From positions 1 through 30,434 of the forward strand of contig CAJUQU010000015.1 of NCBI GenBank assembly GCA_910588595.1: 30,434 nucleotides of DNA, written 5' to 3'. A program made the translations under genes and the position numbers. The DNA is from an uncultured Lachnospiraceae bacterium. Lineage in GTDB: Bacteria > Bacillota_A > Clostridia > Lachnospirales > Lachnospiraceae. Shown one piece after another: positions 15,672-23,367 of this stretch. Positions within the stretch are counted from its first letter, which is position 1, and each line of letters opens with the position of its first letter. The notes beneath the pieces were generated by a model. It made no database searches and was not told where the DNA came from. It worked only from the letters and a program-made list of their open reading frames with translations.

Positions 15672-16592
15672 CTAAAACTGGAAAAAAAGATAATCTAACG
15701 TTTCCGGTCTCCGATACTCCCCCGTACTATAATCGTGTACAAGGATCTGATGCGGTTCTTCCAGCGATATCCAGATATCATAAGCTGCCTCTTCCAGTTC
15801 CCCCTGCATAAGGATCGTATGACCAAGCTTCCAGTATCCTGCATCGTCGCCTGACAAAAAGGTCACGCCGTACGAAATCCCTTCCATCCCGTCGACAATA
15901 TGCAGCCCCTGGATCGGACTTAACAGCACTTTCTCCCGATCCCAGCCGGGATTGACGCGCTCATAGATCTCATCCTCCAGTTCACTCATCAGCCCGATAT
16001 GGTCGTTCTGCCAGTCGTATATCCTGAAATTGTCGTAATCCGAACCGACAATGTAGAGCACTTTTCCTTTCATATCCGGTATCGTAACAGAAAACTCTTG
16101 CTCCTCCTCCCCAAAGGGCAGTGTTTCCGCCGCATAGACAAACAAGTCGACGCGGGCGCCAGTGCTCGGATTCTCCTTCCACTCCACACGGCTGATCCGG
16201 CAGCCGGCATACGTCATATAACCGTTTACCGTGAGGCTGTCCGTCGCCTCATCGTACTCGACACTGGGAATCCGCACTGCCCCCTGCTCCAGCAGGCTTC
16301 CCACGACATAAACCTTGAGAAAGACGCCGATGACAAGCGCTGCCAGCAGCAATCCGCCAAGCGCGGCAGCAGCCCTGAGATACCGGGTACGGCTGCGTAT
16401 CTTTTTAAATCCATCAAGGGCAGCCCGCTCCTCGGGTGTGGATCGCTCTGCCATATCCTCCTTCATTTCCGTAAAAATACGCCTGCACTCCCCACAGTCC
16501 TCCAGATGCTCCCTCACGGCACTGCTGCCCGTCTCACTGATCACGCCGTCGATATATCCCGGCATCAGATCCCTGACAATATCACAGTTCAT
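15672..16592 (-). CDS. anti-sigma factor, zinc-finger (zf-HC2) membrane protein
   Basis: A protein of 306 residues. The N-terminal cytoplasmic zinc-binding anti-sigma domain has Cys3 and H29-x3-C33-x2-C36 (HLEDCGECRRIF). A single membrane helix follows at about 74-96, and then an extracytoplasmic domain of about 210 residues with no recognised family, rich in Tyr, Glu and Asp. It should hold the sigma factor encoded just upstream inactive until a signal reaches the outer domain. Its ATG lies inside the last codons of the sigma gene (11-bp overlap), which is typical for stoichiometric pairs. No clear terminator is seen after the stop codon; the promoter of the next gene starts 54 bp on. Confidence 0.92.
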   Translation of the reverse strand: MNCDIVRDLMPGYIDGVISETGSSAVREHLEDCGECRRIFTEMKEDMAERSTPEERAALDGFKKIRSRTRYLRAAAALGGLLLAALVIGVFLKVYVVGSLLEQGAVRIPSVEYDEATDSLTVNGYMTYAGCRISRVEWKENPSTGARVDLFVYAAETLPFGEEEQEFSVTIPDMKGKVLYIVGSDYDNFRIYDWQNDHIGLMSELEDEIYERVNPGWDREKVLLSPIQGLHIVDGMEGISYGVTFLSGDDAGYWKLGHTILMQGELEEAAYDIWISLEEPHQILVHDYSTGEYRRPETLDYLFFQF

Positions 16593-17097
16593 ACTTTTCC
16601 AGCTCCTTTCTGATCTTCTGTTTCGCGCGGTAAAACACCGTCCTGCTCCAGCTCTCGCTCTTTCCCAGGATCTCCCCGATCTGGCGGAATGAGAGCTCCC
16701 CGGTCATGCGATACAGAACAACCTCCCTCTCCAGCTCCGGCAGAAGATGGATCGCGCGGTACAACTCCTGCATGCGCTCCCCGCGGATCACACTTGCCTC
16801 CCCGTCCGCGCCGGAGGCGTCGGGAAGTTCCTCTGGCATCTCCGCAAAGTCCATCCGCTTCCTCCTGCGCAGATCCTGCCACAGGAGATGCTTTGCGATC
16901 TGGCAGAGCCAGACGGACAGTTTGCAGGAACCATCATAGCGGGCGATCGAATCCACCGCGCGCAGAAACGTCTCCTGCATCAGCTCCTGCGACCAGTCCG
17001 CATCATGTGTGTGCGAATACAGAAAACGGTACACCAGTTCTGCATACTCCTGATATACGGCTTCCATGTCGGCACCGCCCTTATCCTTTTTGTGCAT
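16582..17097 (-). CDS. ECF-type RNA polymerase sigma factor
   Basis: A sigma-70 family protein of 171 residues with only regions 2 and 4. Region 2 includes YRFLYSHTHDADWSQELMQETFLRA and the helix KLSVWLCQIAKHLLWQDLRRRKR; region 4 includes LPELEREVVLYRMTGELSFRQIGEILGKSESWSRTVFYRAKQKIRKEL, a clear helix-turn-helix that reads the -35 box. The start at 17097 is backed by AGGAGGTGG directly upstream, although ATG at 17067 (MEAVYQEY) would also give a complete region 2. Upstream on the minus strand GAAAC followed later by GATAT could be an autoregulated ECF promoter, but this is weak. It is followed by its anti-sigma factor with overlapping genes. Confidence 0.93.
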   Translation of the reverse strand: MHKKDKGGADMEAVYQEYAELVYRFLYSHTHDADWSQELMQETFLRAVDSIARYDGSCKLSVWLCQIAKHLLWQDLRRRKRMDFAEMPEELPDASGADGEASVIRGERMQELYRAIHLLPELEREVVLYRMTGELSFRQIGEILGKSESWSRTVFYRAKQKIRKELEKYEL

Positions 17098-17226
17098 CTT
17101 CCCACCTCCTACCCCTTATATCCCATTTTACAGCCATTCGTTTCAGATTCAAATCAAATAAAAATACGTAATTTCACGCCCATGCCAACGTAGCGGAATA
17201 CTTTTGTTGTTTGCGACAAATAAAAT

Positions 17227-17255
17227 TTGACATTAAGATATCGCATAATTATAAT
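17227..17255 (+). promoter_or_regulatory. consensus sigma-A promoter of the DUF4317 operon
   Basis: TTGACA (17227-17232) and TATAAT (17250-17255) with exactly 17 bp between them. Transcription would start near 17262, about 280 nt before the first start codon supported by a ribosome binding site. Confidence 0.85.
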
Positions 17256-17261
17256 ACAATA

Positions 17262-17544
17262 TATATACTTTCTGCAGGCTGTACCCTGAATGATGCGCCC
17301 AAAATGCCGTATCTTCCATGGCGGCATCATGCGCTATTGTCAGTGTAATCCGCAGCGGACGGACATGCCCTGCGGCCGGACCGATAATGATATCATCCCC
17401 CGCGAAAGCGCCTGGTATGAAGACCATGCGGGTAAAACAATGGCATCCGCTCGCGAACAGGCAGACCATGCGGTAAATTTTACAGACAAAAGCAACCGCC
17501 ATAGCAGTGACCTTTTCATATAATAAATTACAAGGAGAATGCAA
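17262..17544 (+). other. long untranslated leader of the DUF4317 operon, content unexplained
   Basis: About 280 nt lie between the consensus promoter and the DUF4317 start. The leader is more GC-rich than the promoter and has several short complementary segments (for example CGCGAAAGCG near 17401-17410, and GGCGGCATCATGCGC near 17319-17333). I do not recognise a known riboswitch. A 77-codon frame (17290-17523, beginning MMRPKCRIFHGG) runs through most of it but has no ribosome binding site. Whether this is a regulatory leader, a small gene or the remains of a lost gene cannot be decided by eye. Confidence 0.4.
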
Positions 17545-18846
17545 ATGCTCAGAAACAAAGATATCTTAGAATTAAAGAGACGCTTTAAGAAAGAGGCCTG
17601 CACTTTCACCAGAATGTGCGGGTGCTACGTGGACGCGAACAAAAACAAGATCGTGGAATTGAACGAGACTTTTCTAAACCTCGAGGACGAAGAGTTTTTT
17701 AAGTACCTCGAGATCGCCAAAAAAGCTCTCTCCGGCACCATCGGCAACAACCTGCTGGAGCTGAACTTTGCCAGGGAGGAGGAGGAACCCGGCGGAAAAC
17801 AGCAGTATCTGTTGGGACTGCGGGAGAGCGGGCTGAAAAATCCCGACCTGTTAGAACACCTCTATGACATGATCATCGACAATTATGACTACGTGGGCAA
17901 CTATCTGATCCTGGTCTTCCACGACGCATACGATGTGATCACCAAGACGAACGACGACCTCAAGCTCGACGAGTCCGAAGAGGTCTTTACCTATCTGCTG
18001 TGCGCCATCTGCCCCGTCAACCTGTCGAAACCGGGTCTTGGCTACCGCGCCGACTTAAACCGCATCGGCATCCGCATACAGGACTGGGTGGTGGGTGCGC
18101 CCGACGTCGGATTTCTGTTCCCGTCCTTTGTGGAGCGCTCGACAGACATCCACTCGCTTACATATTATGTCCGGGACGCCAAGGATTCCCACCGCGACTT
18201 TATCGAGACCGCACTCGGCTGCGGCGCAAAGCGGACGGCAACCGAGGAGCACAACGCGTTCAGCAGCATTGTGAAGACCGCGATCGCCCCGATCATCGAG
18301 GACAGCGATGCGATGCTGCTCAACATCCAGGAAAAGCTCAACGATCTCGCGGAGGAGCACGCCGCGGCGATGGAAGATCTGGTTCTCGTCGAACCGGAGG
18401 ATTTCACGCTCACCGCCGAGATGATCAGTGAAGTGTTTGCGGACAGCGAGGTTCCCGACGCTGCCGTAATGCAGATCCAGAACCATTTCACAGAGGAATT
18501 CAGCGACAAACCGCCTGTGGTGAAAAATCTCGTGAACGAGAAGGCGATCGAGAAAAACAACAAAGAGAAAAAAGAGATCAGGCTCCTCGAGGAAGTCGCA
18601 ACCTTAAAGCAGGAACTCCAGGACACTCGGCAGGAGAACGAGGAAAAGACAGAGCAGATCGAGACGCTCGTGAAGATGGAAGCGCCCGTCGACCCCGAAG
18701 AGGCAAAGAACTGGGCGGAGGTCTTCCTGCGCATGAAGCCCGACAAGGCAGAACAGGTCAAATTCGAGACGATCGACGGTCAGAAATATCTCATGATCCC
18801 CATAGAGGAACATGAGCGTATCAATTTAAACGGCGTTGAAAAATAA
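17545..18846 (+). CDS. DUF4317 family protein
   Basis: A cytoplasmic protein of 433 residues of the DUF4317 family, common in Clostridia and of unknown function. Typical family stretches are the start MLRNKDILELKRRFKKEAC, the motif MCGCYVDANKNKI, HDAYDVITKTNDD and a segment with CPVNLSKPGLGY and GFLFPSFVERSTD. The C-terminal quarter holds a charged coiled coil (about 335-385) before a short globular end (about 395-433). The start at 17545 is chosen because AGGAG stands 7 nt upstream; the ATG six bases earlier is too close to it. It is followed after 14 bp by the low-complexity membrane protein, so the two are cotranscribed. Confidence 0.9.
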   Translation: MLRNKDILELKRRFKKEACTFTRMCGCYVDANKNKIVELNETFLNLEDEEFFKYLEIAKKALSGTIGNNLLELNFAREEEEPGGKQQYLLGLRESGLKNPDLLEHLYDMIIDNYDYVGNYLILVFHDAYDVITKTNDDLKLDESEEVFTYLLCAICPVNLSKPGLGYRADLNRIGIRIQDWVVGAPDVGFLFPSFVERSTDIHSLTYYVRDAKDSHRDFIETALGCGAKRTATEEHNAFSSIVKTAIAPIIEDSDAMLLNIQEKLNDLAEEHAAAMEDLVLVEPEDFTLTAEMISEVFADSEVPDAAVMQIQNHFTEEFSDKPPVVKNLVNEKAIEKNNKEKKEIRLLEEVATLKQELQDTRQENEEKTEQIETLVKMEAPVDPEEAKNWAEVFLRMKPDKAEQVKFETIDGQKYLMIPIEEHERINLNGVEK

Positions 18847-18860
18847 AGGAGGATATCAAC

Positions 18861-19961
18861 ATGCCAAGAGCAGGATCCGGCAGCGGACGCGCATCAGCCC
18901 CCCGCCGCTCATCAGGAGGTCACTCGTCATCGCGCAGCTCAGGCGGCCACCGTATCAGCAGCCGTCGCAGTTCCAGCAGCAGCCGGGCAGGAAGTGCGCG
19001 CAGTTCAGTCTTGCGGTCCAACAGTTCGCCATCATACCGCCGCAGTGCAGCACCCCCGCCACCGTCATTTGGAGGAACGAGAACACCGCCCCCTCCACCA
19101 CCATTTAGAGGATCGAGAATGCCGCCCCCGCCGCCGCGCCGTTACAGCGGCAGAAACTATCGGGGCTCCTATTACGGCAATTCTTCCGGCAGCTCCATAG
19201 GGTCTGTCATTGTATCGCTCATCCTGCTTGTAGTCGTACTGGCTTTTGTGTCAGCATTTTTCTCAAAGATGTCTTCTGGTGGAAGATCCAGCGATTCATC
19301 CCTCCCTGCCAGCACGAGAAACCGTGAGAAATTAAACGCAGGGCGGTCCTTTGACAGCGGCTGCATTGTCGATGAGATCGGCTGGTTTGATTCCGTATCT
19401 GCGGCAGGAAGACAGCTGCAGACATTTTATGACAAGACGGGTGTGCAGCCGTATATCGTTCTGCTGCAATATCACCCTGAGCTGACCACGGATTCCCAGA
19501 AGGAGTCCTATGCGCAGGAATATTACGAGGACAATATCGACAACGAGGCGACGTTCCTCTACATGTATTTTGCGGAGGAGGATGTGGACAATGAAGTCGG
19601 ATATATGTGCTATGTAAACGGCAAGCAGGTGGATTCCGTCATGGATGCGGAGGCAGTCGACATCTTCTGGGGGTACCTTGACCGCAACTGGTACAGCGAC
19701 ATGTCCACAGATGAGCTCTTCACAAATGCCTTTATCATGACGGCAGAGACGATCATGACTAAATCCAGGACAAAGACGGATGTCGTCTTTGTCCTGGCCG
19801 CAGGCTTTGTCATCATAGGCATCCTCTTTGCTGCCATTTCCGCCATGAAGACCAAACGCAGACACGAGCGCGAGCGGGCGGAGGAGACACAGCGTATTTT
19901 AAATACCCCCCTGCCGGACAATCCGTTGAGCTCACAGTCCCAGACAGGTGGTATGGATTAG
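18861..19961 (+). CDS. membrane protein with Ser/Arg/Pro-rich N-terminus and a TPM-like domain
   Basis: A protein of 366 residues. Residues 1-110 are low complexity: RSSGGHSSSR-type Ser/Arg/Gly repeats, then three proline runs (APPPPSF, TPPPPPPF, MPPPPPRRY) in an approximate FGG/FRG/RYS repeat, then Tyr/Asn/Gly. A membrane helix follows (about 112-135), then an extracytoplasmic domain (about 165-290) whose pattern VDEIGWFDSVSAAGRQL and TGVQPYIVLLQYHPE resembles TPM/YgcG-type domains (inference), a second helix (about 312-330) and a basic cytoplasmic tail. GGAGG precedes the ATG. It is 14 bp after the DUF4317 gene. The repeat sequence is real coding in this frame because the remaining domain continues it without interruption. 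Confidence 0.8.
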   Translation: MPRAGSGSGRASAPRRSSGGHSSSRSSGGHRISSRRSSSSSRAGSARSSVLRSNSSPSYRRSAAPPPPSFGGTRTPPPPPPFRGSRMPPPPPRRYSGRNYRGSYYGNSSGSSIGSVIVSLILLVVVLAFVSAFFSKMSSGGRSSDSSLPASTRNREKLNAGRSFDSGCIVDEIGWFDSVSAAGRQLQTFYDKTGVQPYIVLLQYHPELTTDSQKESYAQEYYEDNIDNEATFLYMYFAEEDVDNEVGYMCYVNGKQVDSVMDAEAVDIFWGYLDRNWYSDMSTDELFTNAFIMTAETIMTKSRTKTDVVFVLAAGFVIIGILFAAISAMKTKRRHERERAEETQRILNTPLPDNPLSSQSQTGGMD

Positions 19962-20020
19962 AATAAATATCATTTTACATTCAAGAGCATTTTTCAAACA
20001 CACTCTAAGGCAGGTGGCAC

Positions 20021-20722
20021 ATGCACTACAAAATTTCCATCGTTGATGACAGTTCTGCCGACACGCAATACGTCTCCGTCCTCGCCGCGCGCTGGGCGGA
20101 ATCAGCCGGTCACACTGTAAACATATGTTCATTTCCATCTGCGGAGGCTTTTCTCTTTCAGTGTGAGGAGGCGCAGGACTTTGACATTCTCCTGCTGGAT
20201 ATCGAGATGGGGGCGATGAACGGCGTCGACCTCGCAAAGAAGATACGATGCGGAAACGATGCGGTCCAGATCGTCTTTATCACCGGATATCCCGATTTTA
20301 TCGCGGAGGGATATGAAGTCGCCGCACTGCACTACCTCATGAAGCCCGTCTCCTATGAGAAGCTGCACGCGGTGCTCGATTGCGCCGCCGCCAATCTGGG
20401 AAAGACGGAAAAGCGGCTTTGCGTGACGTATGACCGCAGCACGGATCTGGTGCCGCTCTCACAGATACTCTATGTCGAGGCGCAGAAACAGTACGTGCTG
20501 ATCCATACCCCCGACAAGACATACCGCATGAAACGATCCTTTGCCGAGACCGTGGCGGAACTGGACGAATTTTTTTTCAAGTGCCAGCGTTCATTCTGTG
20601 TCAACCTGCACCACATCACGCGGATCACGCACAACAGCGTGCTGCTGGGAAACGGCGAGGAGATCCCGATCAGCCGTGGGATCGCGGAAGAGATCGGCAG
20701 GGAGATCATCAGATTATTTTAA
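20021..20722 (+). CDS. LytTR-family response regulator (AgrA-like)
   Basis: A regulator of 233 residues. The receiver domain (about 1-120) has the acidic pair Asp9-Asp10 (IVDDS), the phospho-accepting Asp60 in LLLDIEMG, and the switch lysine in YLMKPVSYEKL. The LytTR DNA-binding domain (about 130-233) contains the typical ILYVEAQKQYVLIHT strand pair, FFKCQRSFCVNLHHI and NGEEIPISRG. AgrA-type regulators of this class bind tandem direct repeats upstream of peptide-export or quorum-sensing operons. AGGTGG stands upstream of the ATG. It is followed after 16 bp by the GHKL kinase, and the ABC transporter genes behind are likely targets. Confidence 0.93.
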   Translation: MHYKISIVDDSSADTQYVSVLAARWAESAGHTVNICSFPSAEAFLFQCEEAQDFDILLLDIEMGAMNGVDLAKKIRCGNDAVQIVFITGYPDFIAEGYEVAALHYLMKPVSYEKLHAVLDCAAANLGKTEKRLCVTYDRSTDLVPLSQILYVEAQKQYVLIHTPDKTYRMKRSFAETVAELDEFFFKCQRSFCVNLHHITRITHNSVLLGNGEEIPISRGIAEEIGREIIRLF

Positions 20723-20738
20723 GGAGATGCAGGAATAG

Positions 20739-21401
20739 ATGCTATCATTGTTACAAAAATGGATCGACAAACGGGTCGAGGATTACCAGGGGGATCTGCT
20801 CCGGAAATACTGTGAGGAAGTGGAGTCGATGTACGCGAAGATGCGGGGCTGGAGACACGATTACCACAATCATATCCAGGCGCTGCAGGCGAGCATGGCG
20901 CTGGGCAGATATGATGACGTGAACGCCTATCTGCTCGAGCTGAACGATGACCTGACCCAGGTAGATACCACCGTCAAGACCGGCAGGGTGATGATCGACG
21001 CGATCCTGAACGGAAAGATGAACATTGCCGCGCAGAATGCGATTCCGGTCAATGTCAAGGCAAAGATCCCGGACGAGACACCGGTCACGGACGTGGATCT
21101 GTGCGCCATCATCGGAAATCTGCTGGACAATGCCATCGAGGAGAACAAACGGCTCCCGCAGGAAAACCGCTTTATCCGCATCTACATCGGCAGGAAAAAT
21201 ACCCAGTTCTATCTGGCATTCACCAACGCCGCCGGGAAAAAACACGAAAAGCGCAGGGGGCTGTTCCCGTCAGAAAAGGAGAGGCGCAGCGGACTCGGCC
21301 TTATCCGGGTGCAAAACCTTGTCAGGAAATACGACGGCATATTCTCGGCGGACAGCGAGGACGGCGGATTTACTGCCGAGCTGCTGATACCCCTGCAATA
21401 A
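20739..21401 (+). CDS. soluble GHKL-domain histidine kinase lacking a membrane sensor
   Basis: A protein of 220 residues of the AgrC-like GHKL class. The phospho-accepting His40 lies in RHDYHNHI (39-46), the N box in IIGNLLDNAIEEN (124-136) and the glycine box in SGLGLIRVQNLVRKYDG. AgrC-type kinases normally have five to seven membrane helices before this part (over 180 residues); here the protein begins only 39 residues before the His with a charged, coiled-coil-like segment (MLSLLQKWIDKRVEDYQ) and has no hydrophobic segment. AAGGAG 12 nt before the ATG supports a genuine start, and the preceding bases belong to the regulator gene, so it is not simply truncated by a wrong start. The signal may therefore be cytoplasmic or come through a partner. 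Confidence 0.88.
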   Translation: MLSLLQKWIDKRVEDYQGDLLRKYCEEVESMYAKMRGWRHDYHNHIQALQASMALGRYDDVNAYLLELNDDLTQVDTTVKTGRVMIDAILNGKMNIAAQNAIPVNVKAKIPDETPVTDVDLCAIIGNLLDNAIEENKRLPQENRFIRIYIGRKNTQFYLAFTNAAGKKHEKRRGLFPSEKERRSGLGLIRVQNLVRKYDGIFSADSEDGGFTAELLIPLQ

Positions 21402-21418
21402 AATACCCATATCCATGT

Positions 21419-21465
21419 GCATTTCGTTCACCGAAAACAACTTTTGGGCTGCGAAATGCTTTTTT
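21419..21465 (+). terminator. intrinsic terminator of the LytTR-GHKL operon
   Basis: GCATTTCG (21419-21426) pairs with CGAAATGC (21452-21459); inside, ACCGAAAA and CTTTTGGG extend the stem with a mismatch, and six T follow (21460-21465). It lies 18 bp after the kinase stop codon. Confidence 0.8.
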
Positions 21466-21480
21466 ATTGTCCGTCGGGTA

Positions 21481-21486
21481 TATAAT
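21481..21486 (+). promoter_or_regulatory. -10 box upstream of the ABC transporter genes
   Basis: TATAAT follows the terminator and stands 37 bp before the first ABC start codon. No good -35 hexamer is present at 16-18 bp, which fits an activator-dependent promoter, with the LytTR regulator as the obvious candidate (inference). Confidence 0.45.
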
Positions 21487-21522
21487 CCGTTTATAGAATA
21501 TGACTGAGAGGAGATCTTTAGA

Positions 21523-23367
21523 TTGACAATGGAAAAAACAAAACAAAAAGAACCCAAACGCAAACCGAAATACGGGCTGTTTTCCTGTGTGGCATACATT
21601 TACAGCTTAATATGGAAGAACGAGCGGCAGCTGGTGTTCGTGGGGATTTTTACTGTCCCCATCTCCCTTGCGCTCTCGGCGCTGACGCTCTATTCGCCGC
21701 CCGCCATGCTCTCGGCGCTGGAGAGATCTGGCAGCTTTTCGACAGTCGCACTGGTGATCGCCGGCCTGCTGCTCGCACAGCTTTTGTGCGACATTTCCAA
21801 CAATATCCTGGCGACCAAAATCGATACTTGCGAGATATATGTCCTGTCCAGCATGCAGTATATCTGGCTGACACACCGGCGCTGCCGGGACTGGTATCAC
21901 GATTATGACCCCGAAGTGCAGAAGTGGAATGAACGCGCAGACAGAGCGACCGCCAACAATCACACTGCGGGGGTACACTTCCCGATGGATTTCGCCAACA
22001 TGCTGGCACAGATCCTCAACTTCCTGTTGTTTGGAGCAGTGATCTCCCTGCTGCACCCAGCCATCATCCTGCTCCTTGCCGTGGGAACTGCGCTCAATAC
22101 CGTTATGGGAAAATGGGAGCGGGACAGAAACTGGGCAGAGCGCGATGTGCGCAATGACCTTGACAAAAAAATCAACTGCATCGTCTGGCCGATCTCCACT
22201 GACCTGAGCTACGCCAAGGACATTCGGCTGTACGGCATGAAACAATTCCTGCGTGACCGCATCGCGCAGCTGCTTGACCTGCTGCTGGCGGAGGAAAAAA
22301 AGATGGCGCGGCGCAGCATTCTCACTGCCCTGGTGAACTTTCTCGTCATCCTGATCCGCGACGGGGCTGCGTATGCTTTCCTGATCGCGGAGACCGTGCA
22401 CGGAAATGTGAGCGCTGCCTCCTTTGTCCTGTATTTCTCGGCGATCACATCCCTGTCAGAGGTGATGCGCAACATTCTGGAGATCATAAACAAAATGTCC
22501 GAGGGGGCGATGCAGGTATCCGATTTCCGGGAAGCGATGGAGATAGAGGACAGACTCAACCGCGGCGCGGGCATAGCGATACCAAAGCAGCCCTTCTCCA
22601 TAGAATTTCGAAACGTGTCTTACAGATATCCCGAGGGGGAGAAAAAGACGCTTGACAATGTTTCCTTTCGGATAGAAGCGGGGGAGAATATCGCGCTTGT
22701 GGGACTTAACGGCGCCGGGAAGACCACGCTGACCATGCTGATGTGCGGTATGCTCCTGCCGGACGAGGGTGAGATCCTGCTGGACGGACACACACTGTAC
22801 GAGTACAACCGCGATGAGCTGTATTCGCTGTTTGGCATCGTACCGCAGAAATTCAATATCCTGCCAATCTCCATCGCACAGAATATCGCCTCCGCAGCAG
22901 AGAACGATATCGACAGGGACAAGGTCCGCAGCTGCATCGAACTGTCAGGGCTCTCGGAGAAGATCGCATCCCTCCCCAAAGGTGCGGACACCTTGTTATT
23001 CAGGGATCAGCACGAGGACGGTGTGGATCTGTCCGGCGGGGAGACGCAGAAACTCCTGCTGGCACGGCTTCTCTACAAAAATCCGCCCTGCATCATCCTG
23101 GACGAACCCACGGCGGCACTTGACCCTATCGCCGAGGACAGGATGTACCGCAATTATCATCGGATCGCAGCAGAGGCAACATCCGTCTTCATCTCCCACC
23201 GCCTGGCATCGACGAGATTCTGTGAACGCATCTTTCTGCTCGACGGGGCCCGCATTGCGGAGATCGGCACCCACGACGAGCTGATGGCAGCCGGCGGAAA
23301 GTACAGGGAACTGTTTGAGATCCAGAGCAAATATTACAAGGAGGCGGAAAAAGATGTTATGGAATGA
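21523..23367 (+). CDS. ABC exporter subunit 1 (membrane domain fused to ATPase)
   Basis: A protein of 614 residues combining a six-helix-type export domain (about 30-340) with a nucleotide-binding domain (about 360-600). The ATPase has Walker A GLNGAGKTT (about 393-401), signature LSGGETQK (about 503-510), Walker B CIILDEPTAALD (about 524-535, catalytic Glu present) and the H-loop FISHRLAS. The start is TTG at 21523, 9 nt after GAGGAG; ATG two codons on is 15 nt away. It overlaps the next gene by 14 bp, whose product has the same architecture, so the pair very likely forms a heterodimeric exporter. The substrate is unknown; neighbours suggest a peptide or signal, but no precursor gene is visible. 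Confidence 0.9.
   Translation: MTMEKTKQKEPKRKPKYGLFSCVAYIYSLIWKNERQLVFVGIFTVPISLALSALTLYSPPAMLSALERSGSFSTVALVIAGLLLAQLLCDISNNILATKIDTCEIYVLSSMQYIWLTHRRCRDWYHDYDPEVQKWNERADRATANNHTAGVHFPMDFANMLAQILNFLLFGAVISLLHPAIILLLAVGTALNTVMGKWERDRNWAERDVRNDLDKKINCIVWPISTDLSYAKDIRLYGMKQFLRDRIAQLLDLLLAEEKKMARRSILTALVNFLVILIRDGAAYAFLIAETVHGNVSAASFVLYFSAITSLSEVMRNILEIINKMSEGAMQVSDFREAMEIEDRLNRGAGIAIPKQPFSIEFRNVSYRYPEGEKKTLDNVSFRIEAGENIALVGLNGAGKTTLTMLMCGMLLPDEGEILLDGHTLYEYNRDELYSLFGIVPQKFNILPISIAQNIASAAENDIDRDKVRSCIELSGLSEKIASLPKGADTLLFRDQHEDGVDLSGGETQKLLLARLLYKNPPCIILDEPTAALDPIAEDRMYRNYHRIAAEATSVFISHRLASTRFCERIFLLDGARIAEIGTHDELMAAGGKYRELFEIQSKYYKEAEKDVME

Noticed and set aside
17233..17544. A 103-codon minus-strand frame across the DUF4317 leader
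   Set aside because: It starts inside the ribosome binding region of the DUF4317 gene, lacks its own binding site and runs through a consensus plus-strand promoter.
21401..21522. A peptide pheromone or bacteriocin precursor between kinase and exporter genes
   Set aside because: The only short frame (starting at the ATG inside the terminator stem) has 8 codons and no ribosome binding site; the segment is explained by a terminator and a promoter.
21607..22401. A 264-codon minus-strand frame opposite ABC subunit 1
   Set aside because: The protein is rich in Gln/His/Arg in a way typical of antisense translation; the plus-strand frame has all ABC motifs.
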